Source of the DNA: Cellulomonas chitinilytica
Lineage (GTDB): Bacteria; Actinomycetota; Actinomycetes; Actinomycetales; Cellulomonadaceae
Direction: 5' to 3'
Assembly: GCF_016862675.1 (NCBI RefSeq)
Contig: NZ_BONK01000005.1
Coordinates: 124,001-188,000 of the forward strand
Length of the DNA stretch: 64,000 nucleotides
The position numbers were made by a program, and so were the translations under genes. Below are positions 1 through 12,162 of the stretch, one piece after another (the first letter of the stretch is position 1; every line of letters begins with the position of its first letter). The notes below the pieces were generated by a model. That model did no database searches. It was not told the DNA's origin and saw only the letters and a list, made by a program, of their open reading frames with translations.

Positions 1-532
1 CGTCGACCCGGTCGACGATCCCGCGCAGCTGCGGCCCGTCCTCGAGCTCCGTCGTCACCGCCAGCTCCCGTTCGCGCGGCTGCAGGCGGGTCGGGTCCTC
101 GAGCGTGAAGTAGGTGGCGAGCAACCGTTCGGCGCTCGTGAGCCAGTCCGTGAGCTCGTCGGGCGTCGCGAACATCTCGGTCACCTGGGGCGAGCGTTCC
201 CGCAGCTCGTCCCACCGCTGCGGGAGCAGGCCGGTGGCGGCCTCGAGCGTGCGTTCCACCGCGGGCAGGTCGAAGAGGTGCTCGAGCACCGCGTGCACGA
301 GCGTGCCACGCGCGGCCGCGACGCTGGGCGGCTCGGGCAGGCGGTCCACGACCCGGAGCCGGAACATCAGCGGGCACTGCAGGAAGTCGTTCGCGCGCGA
401 CGGCGACAGACCCGGCTTCGAGGGCGGCCGCGCGGCGGTCGCCTCGACCTGCGCCTCGACGAGCTCCTCCACGGAGTCGTCCTGCGCCGTCGCCAGGTCC
501 GGCACCACCTCGTCGACGTCCTGAGAGCTCAC
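1..532 (-). CDS. RecB-family exonuclease, N-terminal part (cut by window edge)
   Basis: The N-terminal 177 residues of a PD-(D/E)XK exonuclease of the RecB family; the 3' end lies outside the window, so the nuclease motifs cannot be checked. The GTG at 532 opens a frame with the family's N-terminal signature SPSRANDFLQCPLMFRLR from about residue 43 and a GTLVHAVLEHLF helix about 30 residues later, as in the stand-alone RecB-like proteins of actinomycetes. It is divergent from the M50 protease, with 73 bases between the two starts. The family acts on DNA ends, probably in repair; the exact role is not known. Confidence 0.85.
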   Translation of the reverse strand, partial: MSSQDVDEVVPDLATAQDDSVEELVEAQVEATAARPPSKPGLSPSRANDFLQCPLMFRLRVVDRLPEPPSVAAARGTLVHAVLEHLFDLPAVERTLEAATGLLPQRWDELRERSPQVTEMFATPDELTDWLTSAERLLATYFTLEDPTRLQPRERELAVTTELEDGPQLRGIVDRVD

Positions 533-593
533 ACGACGAGGGTAGGCGCCGGCACCGACATGCAGGCCGCACGGGCCCGCGCGTCGCGCCACC

Positions 594-599
594 TAGGCT
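594..599 (+). promoter_or_regulatory. -10 box (TAGGCT), leaderless-type, for the M50 protease
   Basis: TAGGCT ends 6 bases before the GTG at 606 and no Shine-Dalgarno sequence lies between. This is the usual spacing of actinobacterial leaderless transcripts. The assignment is an inference from spacing and motif. Confidence 0.5.
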
Positions 600-601
600 G
601 A

Positions 602-2800
<2,199 letters not shown>

Positions 2801-2906
2801 GGGCTGCGGTCACGCTCGGGCGTCTCGTCCACCGGACCCGCGTCCGCACCGCGAGACGTTCCGGACACACCGCACCTGTTCGCGCAGACCGGTTGACACT
2901 GGTGGT

Positions 2907-2912
2907 TAGGGT
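2907..2912 (+). promoter_or_regulatory. Candidate -10 box (TAGGGT) for arc
   Basis: TAGGGT in the 201-base gap between trmI and arc matches the -10 boxes of dop and pup. It implies an untranslated leader of about 80 bases ending in the GGAGG at 2990-2994. A TTGACA at 2893-2898 is only 8 bases away and so is not a properly spaced -35 for it. Confidence 0.35.
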
Positions 2913-3001
2913 CGTCGGACCAGCAGGCACAGCGCCGTGCACGGTGGTGGCAGACGTGGTTCGAGACACACCCCGGTACGACGCGGAACGGAGGCCGAGA
3001 C

Positions 3002-4636
3002 ATGACCGACCCGAACGCCCCTGGACGTGACCTGCAGCGCGAGCTCGCGGTGCTCGCGGCGAAGAACGAGCGCCTCAGCGAGGCTCTGGTGGCCGCACGA
3101 GAGCAGATCCTCGACCTCAAGCGCCAGGTCGACGACCTCGCCAAGCCGCCCGGGACGTACGCGACGTTCCTCGGCGCCCGCACCGACGGCAGCGTCGACG
3201 TGGTGTCGTCCGGCCGCAAGATGCACGTCGGCGCGAGCCCCGCGATCGACGTGCACCGGCTCAAGCCCGGCCAGGAGGTCATGCTCAACGAGGCGCTCAC
3301 GGTCGTCGAGGCGGGCGGGTACGAGAAGGTCGGCGAGATCGTCACCGTCAAGGAGATGCTCGGCGAGGGCCGCGCCCTCGTGGTCGGTCGCGGCGACGAG
3401 GAGCGGGTCGTCCGGTTCGCGGGCCAGGTGCTCGACGCCCCGGTCCGCATCGGCGACGCGCTCACGATCGACTCGCGCAGCGGGTTCGTGTTCGAGGTCA
3501 TCCCGCGCGCCGAGGTCGAGGAGCTCGTCCTCGAGGAGGTGCCCGACATCGACTACACGGACATCGGCGGGCTCGGGCCGCAGATCGAGGCCATCCGTGA
3601 CGCCGTCGAGCTGCCGTTCCTGCACCCCGAGCTGTTCCGCGAGCACGGGCTCAAGCCGCCCAAGGGCGTGCTGCTGTACGGCCCGCCGGGGTGCGGCAAG
3701 ACGCTCATCGCGAAGGCCGTCGCCCACTCGCTCGCCGCCACGGCGGCGGAGGCGCGCGGCGACGACCTCACGGAGGCGCGCAGCTACTTCCTCAACGTCA
3801 AGGGCCCGGAGCTGCTGAACAAGTACGTCGGCGAGACCGAGCGGCACATCCGCCTGATCTTCGCCCGGGCCCGCGAGAAGGCGTCGCAGGGGCACCCGGT
3901 CGTCGTGTTCTTCGACGAGATGGAGTCGCTGTTCCGCACGCGCGGCACGGGCGTCTCGAGCGACGTCGAGACGACGATCGTCCCGCAGCTGCTCAGCGAG
4001 ATCGACGGCGTCGAGCGGCTCGAGAACGTCATCGTCATCGGTGCGTCGAACCGCGAGGACATGATCGACCCCGCGATCCTGCGCCCCGGTCGGCTCGACG
4101 TGAAGATCAAGATCGAGCGGCCCGACGCCGAGGGCGCCCGCGAGATCTTCGGCAAGTACCTCACGCCGGACCTGCCGATCCACCCCGACGACATCCACGA
4201 GCACGGCGACTCCGCGGCTGAGGCCGTCGAGGCGATGATCACGCGGGTCGTCGAGCGGATGTACACCGAGAGCGAGGAGAACCGCTTCCTCGAGGTGACG
4301 TACGCGAGCGGCGACAAGGAGGTCCTCTACTTCAAGGACTTCAACTCGGGCGCGATGATCCAGAACGTCGTCGACCGGGCCAAGAAGTCGGCGATCAAGG
4401 ACCTGCTCTCGACGGGCCAGCGCGGCATCCGGGTCGACCACCTGCTCAACGCGTGCGTCGACGAGTTCCGCGAGAACGAGGACCTGCCGAACACGACCAA
4501 CCCCGACGACTGGGCCCGGATCTCCGGCAAGAAGGGCGAGCGGATCGTGTTCATCCGCACGATCGTCCAGGGCAAGAAGGGCACCGACGGCTCGCGGACC
4601 ATCGAGACGGTCACGAGCACGGGTCAGTACCTCTGA
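3002..4636 (+). CDS. arc: Proteasome-associated AAA+ ATPase ARC/Mpa
   Basis: Hexameric ring ATPase that recognises Pup-tagged proteins, unfolds them and feeds them to the 20S proteasome. The 544-residue product has an N-terminal coiled coil (about 10-50) that binds Pup, an OB-fold interdomain (about 60-175), and one AAA+ module with Walker A GPPGCGKT at 227-234 and Walker [10 protein letters not shown] near 300. It ends in GQYL, the C-terminal motif that docks into the proteasome alpha ring. The ATG follows GGAGG at 2990-2994 with normal spacing. It is first of the pupylation cluster that runs to pafA. Confidence 0.98.
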   Translation: MTDPNAPGRDLQRELAVLAAKNERLSEALVAAREQILDLKRQVDDLAKPPGTYATFLGARTDGSVDVVSSGRKMHVGASPAIDVHRLKPGQEVMLNEALTVVEAGGYEKVGEIVTVKEMLGEGRALVVGRGDEERVVRFAGQVLDAPVRIGDALTIDSRSGFVFEVIPRAEVEELVLEEVPDIDYTDIGGLGPQIEAIRDAVELPFLHPELFREHGLKPPKGVLLYGPPGCGKTLIAKAVAHSLAATAAEARGDDLTEARSYFLNVKGPELLNKYVGETERHIRLIFARAREKASQGHPVVVFFDEMESLFRTRGTGVSSDVETTIVPQLLSEIDGVERLENVIVIGASNREDMIDPAILRPGRLDVKIKIERPDAEGAREIFGKYLTPDLPIHPDDIHEHGDSAAEAVEAMITRVVERMYTESEENRFLEVTYASGDKEVLYFKDFNSGAMIQNVVDRAKKSAIKDLLSTGQRGIRVDHLLNACVDEFRENEDLPNTTNPDDWARISGKKGERIVFIRTIVQGKKGTDGSRTIETVTSTGQYL

Positions 4637-4667
4637 GCACGCGCCCGGCGCACGGTCACCGGCCACC

Positions 4668-4673
4668 TAGGGT
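4668..4673 (+). promoter_or_regulatory. -10 box (TAGGGT), leaderless-type, for dop
   Basis: TAGGGT ends 6 bases before the GTG at 4680 and there is no Shine-Dalgarno sequence in between, the leaderless arrangement. It supports the GTG at 4680 over the ATG at 4698 as the start. Confidence 0.5.
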
Positions 4674-4679
4674 GGACCC

Positions 4680-6305
4680 GTGACCGTGCGCCGCGTGATG
4701 GGGATCGAGACCGAGTACGGGATCCTCCAGCCCGGACGGCCCTTGGCCAACCCGATGCTGCTGTCGAGCCACGTCGTCGCCGTGCACGCCGCCGCCCGCG
4801 AGGGCGCTCGCACGAAGGCGCGCTGGGACTACGACGACGAGGACCCGCTGCACGACGCGCGCGGCTTCCACCTGCAGCGGGCGTCCGCGCACCCGTCGCT
4901 GCTCACGGACGACCCGACGGCGCCGGCCCCGTCCGGGGACGCGAAGGCGTCGTCCGACGGACCGCAGGCCCTGCCGCGCGCGACCACCGAGGAGTACGAG
5001 GACCCCGGCGCCGCGAACGTCATCCTCACGAACGGCGCGCGGCTGTACGTCGACCACGCGCACCCCGAGTACTCGTCGCCGGAGGTCACGAACCCGCTCG
5101 ACGCGGTCCGCTGGGACCGGGCGGGCGAGCTGGTCATGCTCGCCTCGGTGCGGGCGCTCGCCTCGACCGCGGCGCTGCCCGACGTGGCGCTCTACAAGAA
5201 CAACGTCGACGGCAAGGGCGCCACGTACGGCACGCACGAGAACTACCTCGTGGAGCGGGCCGTGCCGTTCGGCGACCTGGCCGCACGCCTCATCCCGTTC
5301 CTCGTCACCCGCCAGGTGTTCACGGGCGCCGGGCGGGTCGGGATCGGTCAGCGCGGCGAGCAGCCCGGGTTCCAGCTGTCCCAGCGGGCCGACTACATCG
5401 AGGCCGAGATCGGGCTCGAGACGACGCTGCGCCGCCCGATCGTCAACACGCGCGACGAACCGCACGCCGACCCCGACCGGTGGCGCCGCCTGCACGTCAT
5501 CATCGGCGACGCGACGATGCTGGAGGTCGCGACGTACCTGCGTCTGGGCACGGCGTCGCTCGTGCTGTGGCTCATCGAGCGGGCGGTCGCCGACGGTGGT
5601 GCCGGGGGCGGGCTCGCGATGGTGGACCGCCTGACGCTGCGCGACCCCGTGTCGGCGGTGCACACCGTGAGCCACGACCTGACCCTGACGGCCCGCCTCG
5701 AGCTGGCGGACGGGCGGCGGCTGACCGCCCTCGAGATCCAGCGGGAGTACCTCGCCGCGGTCCGGACCGCTCTCGACCACGTCGGCGGCGAGCGGGACGC
5801 GCAGACCGTCGACGTGCTGGCGCGGTGGGAGGCCCTGCTCGCGGCCCTGGGCACCGACCCCGCGTCGTGCGCGCGGCAGGTGGAGTGGCTCGCCAAGCTG
5901 CGGCTCCTCGAGGGCATGCGCCGCCGGGACAGGCTGGCGTGGGACCACCCGCGGCTCGCCGCGGTGGACCTGCAGTGGTCGGACGTCCGACCGGAGCGCG
6001 GCCTGTACCACCGCCTCGTGGCCGCGGGCGCGGTGGACCTGCTCGTCACCCCCGAGCAGGTCGACGATGCCGTCGCCCGCCCGCCCGCCGACACGCGGGC
6101 GTTCTTCCGCGGTGAGGTGGTGGCCCGCTACGGGGGTGAGATCTCGGCGGCGAGCTGGGACTCGGTGGTGTTCGACGTGCCCGGCGCGGCGACCCTGCAG
6201 CGCGTCCCCATGCGGGACCCGCTGCGCGGGACGCAGGCGCACGTCGGCGACCTGCTGGACCGCTGCCCCGACGCCGCGTCGCTCCTCGTCGCGCTCGGTT
6301 CCTGA
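4680..6305 (+). CDS. dop: Pup deamidase/depupylase Dop
   Basis: Converts the C-terminal Gln of Pup to Glu so that PafA can use it, and also removes Pup from tagged proteins. It is a glutamine-synthetase-like ATP-grasp protein, 541 residues here. MGIETEYGILQPG at the N terminus carries the metal-binding glutamates, and a 40-50 residue low-complexity insert near residues 75-105 is the 'Dop loop' that PafA lacks. [19 protein letters not shown] is the shared Dop/PafA nucleotide-site stretch. The GTG at 4680 fits the -10 box; an ATG lies 18 bases in. pup follows 144 bases downstream. Confidence 0.97.
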   Translation: MTVRRVMGIETEYGILQPGRPLANPMLLSSHVVAVHAAAREGARTKARWDYDDEDPLHDARGFHLQRASAHPSLLTDDPTAPAPSGDAKASSDGPQALPRATTEEYEDPGAANVILTNGARLYVDHAHPEYSSPEVTNPLDAVRWDRAGELVMLASVRALASTAALPDVALYKNNVDGKGATYGTHENYLVERAVPFGDLAARLIPFLVTRQVFTGAGRVGIGQRGEQPGFQLSQRADYIEAEIGLETTLRRPIVNTRDEPHADPDRWRRLHVIIGDATMLEVATYLRLGTASLVLWLIERAVADGGAGGGLAMVDRLTLRDPVSAVHTVSHDLTLTARLELADGRRLTALEIQREYLAAVRTALDHVGGERDAQTVDVLARWEALLAALGTDPASCARQVEWLAKLRLLEGMRRRDRLAWDHPRLAAVDLQWSDVRPERGLYHRLVAAGAVDLLVTPEQVDDAVARPPADTRAFFRGEVVARYGGEISAASWDSVVFDVPGAATLQRVPMRDPLRGTQAHVGDLLDRCPDAASLLVALGS

Positions 6306-6405
6306 CGACGGTCGAGCCGGCACCTGCGGCCCCGTCGTGGTGTCCTGACCTGCCCAGGTTGTCCGGGACTCGGGCGCGCGACCCGGATGCGTCGGAGGAT
6401 GGGCC

Positions 6406-6411
6406 TAGGGT
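6406..6411 (+). promoter_or_regulatory. Candidate -10 box (TAGGGT) for pup-prcBA
   Basis: TAGGGT lies 38 bases before the pup ATG, leaving room for a short leader with GGGGAGG (6438-6444). It is the same hexamer as in front of dop and may start a pup-prcB-prcA transcript. Confidence 0.4.
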
Positions 6412-6449
6412 GGTGTCGAGAAGGATCGTCGGTGCACGGGGAGGTCTTC

Positions 6450-6647
6450 ATGGCTGGTCAGGAACAGGTGCGGCCCCGCCGCGACGACGAGGAGCCGGTC
6501 GACGGCCCGGACACCCCGACGCCCGCCACGCCCTCGGCTCAGGCCCGGGACGCGGAGGTCGACGCGCTGCTCGACGAGATCGACGACGTGCTCGAGTCGA
6601 ACGCGGAGCAGTTCGTGCGGGGCTTCGTCCAGAAGGGCGGTCAGTGA
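6450..6647 (+). CDS. pup: Prokaryotic ubiquitin-like protein Pup
   Basis: The small disordered modifier that is attached to lysines to mark proteins for the proteasome. The 65-residue product has an acidic, Pro-rich N-terminal half, the helix-forming core VDALLDEIDDVLESNAEQF that binds the ARC coiled coil, and the C-terminal VQKGGQ. Because it ends in Gln, it needs deamidation by Dop before ligation. The ATG at 6450 is preceded by GGGGAGG; an upstream in-frame ATG at 6387 would give an atypical N terminus. prcB begins 6 bases after the stop. Confidence 0.97.
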   Translation: MAGQEQVRPRRDDEEPVDGPDTPTPATPSAQARDAEVDALLDEIDDVLESNAEQFVRGFVQKGGQ

Positions 6648-6653
6648 GCGCCG

Positions 6654-7508
6654 ATGACGCCATGGACTCCGGGGCCCGACGCCACCACTTCCGGGCGGCT
6701 GCCGCACGCGTTCACCACCCCAGGCTCGTCGTCGTTCGTGGACTTCCTCGCGGGGTACGCCCCGCAGCTGCTGCCGGGGCACAGGCCGCTGCCGACCTCT
6801 GAGGTGGCGGCGCCGCACGGCACGACGATCGTCGCGCTCGCGTTCGAGGGCGGCATCGTCATGGCGGGCGACCGCCGGGCCACCATGGGCCCGATGATCG
6901 CGAGCCGCGAGATCGAGAAGGTGTTCCCGGCGGACGAGTACTCGGCCGTGGGCATCGCCGGCGCCGCGGGCCTGGCCGTCGAGCTGGTGCGCCTGTTCCA
7001 GCTCGAGCTCGAGCACTACGAGAAGATCGAGGGCAGTCTGCTGTCGCTCGACGGCAAGGCCAACCGGCTCGCGACGATGATCCGGGGCAACCTCGGGCTC
7101 GCGATGCAGGGCCTGGCGGTCGTGCCGCTGTTCGGCGGGTTCGACCTGGACCGCGGCGTCGGGCGGATCTTCTCGTACGACGTCACGGGCGGGCGTTACG
7201 AGGAGCACGACCACCACTCGGTGGGTTCCGGGTCGGTGTTCGCCCGCGGCTCCCTCAAGAAGCTGTGGCGTCCCGGTCTCGACGCCGACGGTGCCGTGCG
7301 GGTCGCCGTCGAGGCGCTCGTGGACGCAGCGGACGACGACTCGGCGACGGGCGGCCCGGACACGGTCCGGCGGATCTGGCCCGTCGTCGCGACCGTCACG
7401 GCCGCCGGCTACCTGCGCGCGGGCGACGAGCAGCTCGGCGAGATCGTCGAGCGCGTGGAGCAGGAACGTCGAGAGGCCCACCGCGGGCGGGGAGGTGCCG
7501 CCCGATGA
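6654..7508 (+). CDS. prcB: 20S proteasome beta subunit PrcB
   Basis: Catalytic subunit of the proteasome. The 284-residue precursor has a propeptide of about 56 residues, cleaved before Thr57 in the motif HGTTIVAL so that Thr57 becomes the nucleophile. [10 protein letters not shown] and EIEKVF hold the residues that complete the active site (Asp17/Lys33 equivalents), and SVGSGSVFA is the conserved late motif. The gene overlaps prcA by four bases (ATGA), so the two subunits are probably translated together. Confidence 0.97.
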   Translation: MTPWTPGPDATTSGRLPHAFTTPGSSSFVDFLAGYAPQLLPGHRPLPTSEVAAPHGTTIVALAFEGGIVMAGDRRATMGPMIASREIEKVFPADEYSAVGIAGAAGLAVELVRLFQLELEHYEKIEGSLLSLDGKANRLATMIRGNLGLAMQGLAVVPLFGGFDLDRGVGRIFSYDVTGGRYEEHDHHSVGSGSVFARGSLKKLWRPGLDADGAVRVAVEALVDAADDDSATGGPDTVRRIWPVVATVTAAGYLRAGDEQLGEIVERVEQERREAHRGRGGAAR

Positions 7509-8233
7509 GCATGCCGTTCTACGTCGCGCCCGAGCAGCTGATGAAGGACCGGGCGGACTACGCGCGCAAGGGCATCGCCCGCGGCCGGTCCGTCGTGGTC
7601 CTGCAGTACGACGACGGCATCGCCTTCGCGACCGAGAACGCGTCCCGGGCGCTGCACAAGGTCTCGGAGATCTACGACCGGATCGCGTTCGCCGCGGTCG
7701 GCAAGTACAACGAGTTCGAGAACCTGCGCGTCGCGGGCGTGCGGTACGCGGACCTGCGCGGCTACTCGTACGACCGTGAGGACGTCACGGCCCGCGGCCT
7801 GGCGAACGCGTACGCGCAGACGCTCGGCACGGTGTTCACGACGGAGTCGAAGCCGCTCGAGGTCGAGCTCTGCGTGGCCGAGGTCGGCCGCGCGCCGGCG
7901 GGCGACCAGATCTACCGGTTGTCCTACGACGGCTCGGTGGCGGACGAGCACGGGTTCGTCGTCATGGGCGGCCAGGCCGACCGGCTCGGCGGGCTCCTCG
8001 AGGACGGCTGGTCGCCCGGGATGACGCTCCCCGAGGTCCTCGCGCTCGGCGTGCGGGTGCTCGGCTCGGCGGGGGAGGACGGCGGCGAGGTGCGGGCCAT
8101 CCCCGCGCAGCAGCTCGAGGTCGCGGTGCTGGACAGGACGCGGCCGCGGCGCGCGTTCCGCCGCCTGACGGGTGCGCTGCTCGAGGACCTGCTGGCGACG
8201 CCCCAGCCGGGCGCCGACGTCGGCACGGACTGA
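7505..8233 (+). CDS. prcA: 20S proteasome alpha subunit PrcA
   Basis: Forms the outer rings and gate of the 20S proteasome. The 242-residue protein begins [20 protein letters not shown], with the alpha-subunit N-terminal helix that gates the pore and contacts ARC. It lacks a catalytic Thr, as expected. [20 protein letters not shown] is typical of actinobacterial PrcA. The C terminus ([10 protein letters not shown]) is an acidic tail. The start overlaps the prcB stop; pafA follows 43 bases later. Confidence 0.97.
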   Translation: MSMPFYVAPEQLMKDRADYARKGIARGRSVVVLQYDDGIAFATENASRALHKVSEIYDRIAFAAVGKYNEFENLRVAGVRYADLRGYSYDREDVTARGLANAYAQTLGTVFTTESKPLEVELCVAEVGRAPAGDQIYRLSYDGSVADEHGFVVMGGQADRLGGLLEDGWSPGMTLPEVLALGVRVLGSAGEDGGEVRAIPAQQLEVAVLDRTRPRRAFRRLTGALLEDLLATPQPGADVGTD

Positions 8234-8276
8234 CCGGCCGGCGAGCAGGGAACGACGAGGGGAGCGGGGAGCAGGC

Positions 8277-9638
8277 ATGGACCGACGGATCTTCGGCCTG
8301 GAGACCGAGTACGGCGTGACGTGCGCCGCCCAGGACGGGCGCGGGCTGTCGGCCGACGAGGTCGCGCGCTACCTGTTCCGCAAGGTCGTCGCGTGGGGCC
8401 GTTCGTCGAACGTGTTCCTGCGCAACGGCTCGCGGCTGTACCTCGACGTCGGCTCGCACCCCGAGTACGCGACGGCCGAGTGCGACGACGTGCGCCAGCT
8501 CGTCGCGCACGACCGGGCGGGCGAGCGGATCCTCGAAGGTCTCGTCGCGGACGCCCAGCAGCGCCTCGAGCACGAGGGGCTGCCCGGCAAGATCCACCTG
8601 TTCAAGAACAACACGGACTCGGCGGGCAACTCCTACGGCTGCCACGAGAACTACCTCGTGCGCCGGCAGGGCGACTTCTCGCGGCTGTCGGACGTGCTGG
8701 TCCCGTTCCTCATCACGCGCCAGATCCTCACCGGTGCGGGCAAGGTCCTGAGCACGCCCCGCGGCGCCGTCTACTGCCTGTCGCAGCGCGCCGACCACAT
8801 CTGGGAGGCGGTCTCCAGCGCGACGACGCGGTCCCGGCCCATCATCAACACGCGGGACGAGCCGCACGCGGACGCCGAGCACTACCGGCGGCTGCACGTG
8901 ATCGTGGGTGACTCCTCGATGTCCGAGACGACGACGATGCTCAAGGTCGGCACGACGGACCTGCTGCTGCGCATGATCGAGGCGGGCATCCCGATCCGGG
9001 AGATGTCGCTCGAGAACCCGATCCGGGCCATCCGGGAGATCAGCCACGACATGACGGGGATGCACCCGGTCGTGCTCGCGAACGGCCGGACGGTGACGGC
9101 GGTCGACCTGCAGGAGGAGTACCTGGCGCGGGTGACGGACTTCGTGTCCTCGGACGGGGGCCCGACGCCCGAGACGAAGATGGTGCTCGACCTGTGGGAG
9201 CGGGGCCTGCGCGCGCTGCGCACCGGGGACCTGTCGCTCGTGGACCGGGAGCTCGACTGGGTCATCAAGTACAAGCTCATCGAGCGCTACCGCGCCAAGC
9301 ACGGCCTGGAGCTCTCGGACGTGCGCGTCCAGCGCCTCGACCTGGCGTACCACGACATCTCGCGCACCGAGGGGCTGTACAACCTGCTGGCCGCGAAAGG
9401 TCTCGTGGAGCGGGTCAGCACCGACCTGGAGATCTTCGAGGCGACGGCGGTGCCCCCGCAGACGACCCGGGCCAAGCTGCGCGGCGACTTCGTGCGGGCC
9501 GCGCAGGAGGCCCGGCGCGACTACACGGTCGACTGGGTCCATCTGAAGCTCAACGACCAGGCGCAGCGGACGGTGCTGTGCAAGGACCCGTTCCGCAGCG
9601 TCGACGAGCGCGTGGACAGGCTCATCGAGTCGATGTAG
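8277..9638 (+). CDS. pafA: Pup-protein ligase PafA
   Basis: Links the C-terminal glutamate of deamidated Pup to substrate lysines, using ATP. The 453-residue protein is close to the family length. It starts [16 protein letters not shown], with the metal-binding Glu of the glutamine-synthetase fold, and has [18 protein letters not shown], where the conserved catalytic Asp sits, plus [19 protein letters not shown] near the middle. It lacks the extra loop seen in Dop. The ATG is preceded by GGGGAGCAGG. It is the last gene of the pupylation locus. Confidence 0.97.
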   Translation: MDRRIFGLETEYGVTCAAQDGRGLSADEVARYLFRKVVAWGRSSNVFLRNGSRLYLDVGSHPEYATAECDDVRQLVAHDRAGERILEGLVADAQQRLEHEGLPGKIHLFKNNTDSAGNSYGCHENYLVRRQGDFSRLSDVLVPFLITRQILTGAGKVLSTPRGAVYCLSQRADHIWEAVSSATTRSRPIINTRDEPHADAEHYRRLHVIVGDSSMSETTTMLKVGTTDLLLRMIEAGIPIREMSLENPIRAIREISHDMTGMHPVVLANGRTVTAVDLQEEYLARVTDFVSSDGGPTPETKMVLDLWERGLRALRTGDLSLVDRELDWVIKYKLIERYRAKHGLELSDVRVQRLDLAYHDISRTEGLYNLLAAKGLVERVSTDLEIFEATAVPPQTTRAKLRGDFVRAAQEARRDYTVDWVHLKLNDQAQRTVLCKDPFRSVDERVDRLIESM

Positions 9639-9752
9639 CCGCGACCTCGGCCTCACGGTCCCGGGCCGTACAGTGTGGCGGTGCTCGGCCGTCCGCGGCC
9701 GGGACACCGTCGTGCCCGTGCCCGGGTGCGCGCCCCACCAGGAAGGAACACC

Positions 9753-10631
9753 GTGCGACGACTGCGTGTCACGGCTGCCGCCGCGGTCCTGGCGCTGGTC
9801 GCCCTCGCGGGGTGCACCGCCGACGCGACCTCGAACCCGGACGTCACCGTCACGGGTGAGCCCGGCGAGGCCCCGACCGTCACGTACGTGACGCCGCTCG
9901 AGGTGTCGAAGACCTACCGCGAGACGGTGTGGCCGGGCACCGGTCCCGAGCTCGTGGAGGGCGGGCCGGTCCTCATCGACTTCTGGCTCGAGAACGCGAC
10001 GGACGCCTCGCTCGTCGACGAGAGCTTCACGTCGAACCCGACGCCGCGGCTGCTCACCGAGGAGGACCTCGGGACCGACCTGTACAAGACGCTCAAGGGT
10101 CAGCAGGTGGGTGCCCGGCTGCTGCAGGTGAGCCCCGGGTCGGGCTCGGGTGCGCTGGACTATCCGACGGTCACCGTGCTCGACGTGCTCCCGACGCGTG
10201 CAGACGGCGAACCGGTGCCGCCGCGCGAGGATCTCCCGGCCGTGACGCTGGCGGACAACGGCGCCCCGTCGATCACGCCGACGGGCACGGACCCACCGGC
10301 CGACCTCGTCGTCCAGGCGCTCGTCCGGGGCACGGGGGACCAGGTCGCGGAGGGCGACGTGATCACCGTGCAGTACACGGGCTTCGCGTGGACCACCGGC
10401 GAGGCGTTCGACTCGACGTGGCACAACGGGCTTCCCGTGTCCTTCTCGTTGCAGGACGTGGAGGCCTGGCAGGAGGGCCTGGTCGACCAGCCCGTCGGCA
10501 GCCAGGTGATGCTGGTGGTGCCGCCGACGTACGCCCTGGGCGTCACCGAGAGCCCCGAGCTCGCGGGGCAGACTGTCGTCTTCGTGATCGACATCCTTGC
10601 CACGGGCACCCCGGACGGAGGCACCAAGTGA
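9753..10631 (+). CDS. FKBP-type peptidyl-prolyl isomerase, lipoprotein
   Basis: A predicted extracytoplasmic proline isomerase of 292 residues. The GTG at 9753 follows AGGAAGGA and gives a lipoprotein signal with lipobox LAGC (Cys21). Two FKBP-like domains can be seen: a degenerate one at about 45-145 and a well-kept one at about 190-285 ([22 protein letters not shown], with a late VFVIDIL strand). It probably helps fold secreted proteins. It overlaps hisF by four bases (GTGA), so the two are likely co-translated. A TACAGT -10 box lies at 9669-9674. Confidence 0.9.
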   Translation: MRRLRVTAAAAVLALVALAGCTADATSNPDVTVTGEPGEAPTVTYVTPLEVSKTYRETVWPGTGPELVEGGPVLIDFWLENATDASLVDESFTSNPTPRLLTEEDLGTDLYKTLKGQQVGARLLQVSPGSGSGALDYPTVTVLDVLPTRADGEPVPPREDLPAVTLADNGAPSITPTGTDPPADLVVQALVRGTGDQVAEGDVITVQYTGFAWTTGEAFDSTWHNGLPVSFSLQDVEAWQEGLVDQPVGSQVMLVVPPTYALGVTESPELAGQTVVFVIDILATGTPDGGTK

Positions 10632-11398
10632 CGCTGGCCCTGCGCGTGATCCCTTGTCTCGACGTCGACGCCGGTCGTGTCGTCAAGGGCGTCAACTTCG
10701 AGAACCTGCGTGACGCGGGCGACCCGGTGGAGCTCGCCCGCCGGTACGACGCGGAGGGCGCCGACGAGGTGACGTTCCTCGACGTGTCGGCGTCGCTCGC
10801 GGGCCGGGACACGACGTTCGACGTGGTGCGCCGCACCGCGGAGGAGGTCTTCGTGCCGCTCACCGTGGGTGGTGGCGTCCGGTCGACCGACGACGTGGAC
10901 AAGCTCCTGCGGGCGGGTGCCGACAAGGTCGGCGTCAACACCGCCGCGATCGCCCGCCCCGAGGTGATCTCGGAGATCGCCCAGCGGTTCGGCAGCCAGG
11001 TGCTCGTCATCTCGATCGACGCGCGTCGCGTCACGGGGGACGTGCGCACGGAGTCCGGGTACGAGGTGACGACGCACGGCGGCAAGCGGGGGACCGGCAT
11101 CGACGCGGTCGTCTGGGCCGCGCGCGCCGCCGAGCTCGGGGCCGGCGAGGTGCTGCTGAACTCGATGGACGCGGACGGCACCGAGGACGGGTTCGACCTG
11201 GAGATGATCCGCGACGTGCGGGGCGTCGTGCACGTGCCGCTGATCGCGAGCGGGGGAGCGGGCACGGTCGAGCACTTCGTCGAGGCGGCCCGGGCGGGCG
11301 CCGACGCGGTGCTGGCGGCGAGCGTGTTCCACTTCGGGCAGCTCACGGTGCGCCAGGTGAAGGACGGGCTGCGCGACGCGGGGATCACCGTCCGCTGA
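10628..11398 (+). CDS. hisF: Imidazole glycerol phosphate synthase subunit HisF
   Basis: Cyclase subunit that uses ammonia from HisH to turn PRFAR into imidazole glycerol phosphate and AICAR in histidine synthesis. It is a 256-residue (beta-alpha)8 barrel with the N-terminal catalytic motif [14 protein letters not shown] (Asp12), LTVGGGVRS as the first phosphate site, SIDARRV with the second catalytic Asp, and ASGGAG as the second phosphate site. No hisH is nearby; hisI lies 4.5 kb downstream beyond the exporter genes. Confidence 0.97.
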   Translation: MTLALRVIPCLDVDAGRVVKGVNFENLRDAGDPVELARRYDAEGADEVTFLDVSASLAGRDTTFDVVRRTAEEVFVPLTVGGGVRSTDDVDKLLRAGADKVGVNTAAIARPEVISEIAQRFGSQVLVISIDARRVTGDVRTESGYEVTTHGGKRGTGIDAVVWAARAAELGAGEVLLNSMDADGTEDGFDLEMIRDVRGVVHVPLIASGGAGTVEHFVEAARAGADAVLAASVFHFGQLTVRQVKDGLRDAGITVR

Positions 11399-11425
11399 TC
11401 GTGGGCCTTGTCGGTCCGGGGTGCC

Positions 11426-12070
11426 TCAGGCCGGCAGCCGACGCTCCAGCGCGGCCACGTCGTGCGGTGCGCCCTCGGGCGTGACGTCGGCGGCACGTCC
11501 GCGACCGAACGCGTGCAGCAGCAGCTCGCCGACCTCGCCGCGGACCACGACCGTCCCGTGGTCTCCCCGGGCCTTCGCGACGCGGCGGCGGACGCCGTCG
11601 GGCCGGACGAGCACGAGGCCGACCCCGGTGCCGCGCGACCGCAGGGGCGCGTTGCGCACGAGCTGGCGCCACAGCGCCTCGGCGAGCTCGGGGTCGAGCG
11701 TCCGGGGCGCGACGGGCCCGCCTCCCCGCCGGACGTCCTCGGTGTGCACGAAGAGCTCGACGAGGTTCGCCGCGTCGCCGGCCCACGACATGGGGTGCCA
11801 GGCGGCGGGCGGCGCGGCGACGCGTGCGACGAGGTCGCGGTACGCCCCGGGCGTCGCCGCGGAGTCGCCGAGCTCCTGGATGGCCCGTTCGGTGCGGTCG
11901 GCGAGCGCCGGCACGACGATGCCGGCGCCGACGAGCGGGGAGCTCTCCCGCAGCACCACGTGCGCGGCGAGGTGGCGGGCCTCCCAGCCTTCGCAGAGCG
12001 TCGGCGCGTCGGGCGGGACGGCCGCGAGGGCCTGCGCGAGCGCGGCGCGTTCGTGCTGGTGCCAGGTCAT
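11426..12070 (-). CDS. TIGR03085 family (DinB/maleylpyruvate isomerase-like) protein
   Basis: A 214-residue member of the actinobacterial TIGR03085 family, a branch of the mycothiol-dependent maleylpyruvate isomerase/DinB four-helix fold. It shows the N-terminal WHQHERAALAQALAAVPPDAPTLCEGW stretch with LAAHVVLRE, and WAGDAANLVELFVHTEDVRR, where metal-binding histidines are expected. Substrate unknown. The ATG at 12070 was preferred over an upstream ATG that would add a charged, unconserved extension. It converges on hisF and is divergent from the exporter genes. Confidence 0.8.
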   Translation of the reverse strand: MTWHQHERAALAQALAAVPPDAPTLCEGWEARHLAAHVVLRESSPLVGAGIVVPALADRTERAIQELGDSAATPGAYRDLVARVAAPPAAWHPMSWAGDAANLVELFVHTEDVRRGGGPVAPRTLDPELAEALWRQLVRNAPLRSRGTGVGLVLVRPDGVRRRVAKARGDHGTVVVRGEVGELLLHAFGRGRAADVTPEGAPHDVAALERRLPA

Positions 12071-12106
12071 CCCCGCATGCTCGCACGGCTCCCGGGAGCG
12101 GGGGGT

Positions 12107-12118
12107 TGGAACGTTCCA
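12107..12118. promoter_or_regulatory. 12-bp perfect palindrome, candidate operator
   Basis: TGGAACGTTCCA is a perfect palindrome with a central CG, in the 92-base gap between the divergent TIGR03085 gene (37 bases away) and the ABC exporter gene (45 bases away). A dimeric repressor could control one or both genes from here. No regulator gene is adjacent. Confidence 0.4.
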
Positions 12119-12162
12119 TGAGAAGATCGTCGCGTCCCCCTTCGTCCCCCGGAAGGTCTGGC

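Noticed and set aside
2893-2912. TTGACA with TAGGGT as a full arc promoter
   Set aside because: The two boxes are only 8 bases apart, so they cannot be the -35 and -10 of one promoter; only the -10 is kept as a weak call.
2906-4666. Long minus-strand frame opposite arc
   Set aside because: Composition of an antisense shadow and no family features; arc itself is certain.
9675-9752. Upstream GTG as the start of the FKBP lipoprotein
   Set aside because: It would place an Arg-rich stretch before the signal peptide; the GTG at 9753 has AGGAAGGA and gives a proper lipobox.
7962-10424. Long minus-strand frame opposite pafA and the FKBP gene
   Set aside because: Same antisense shadow effect; low-complexity Arg/His/Asp composition and no ribosome-binding site.
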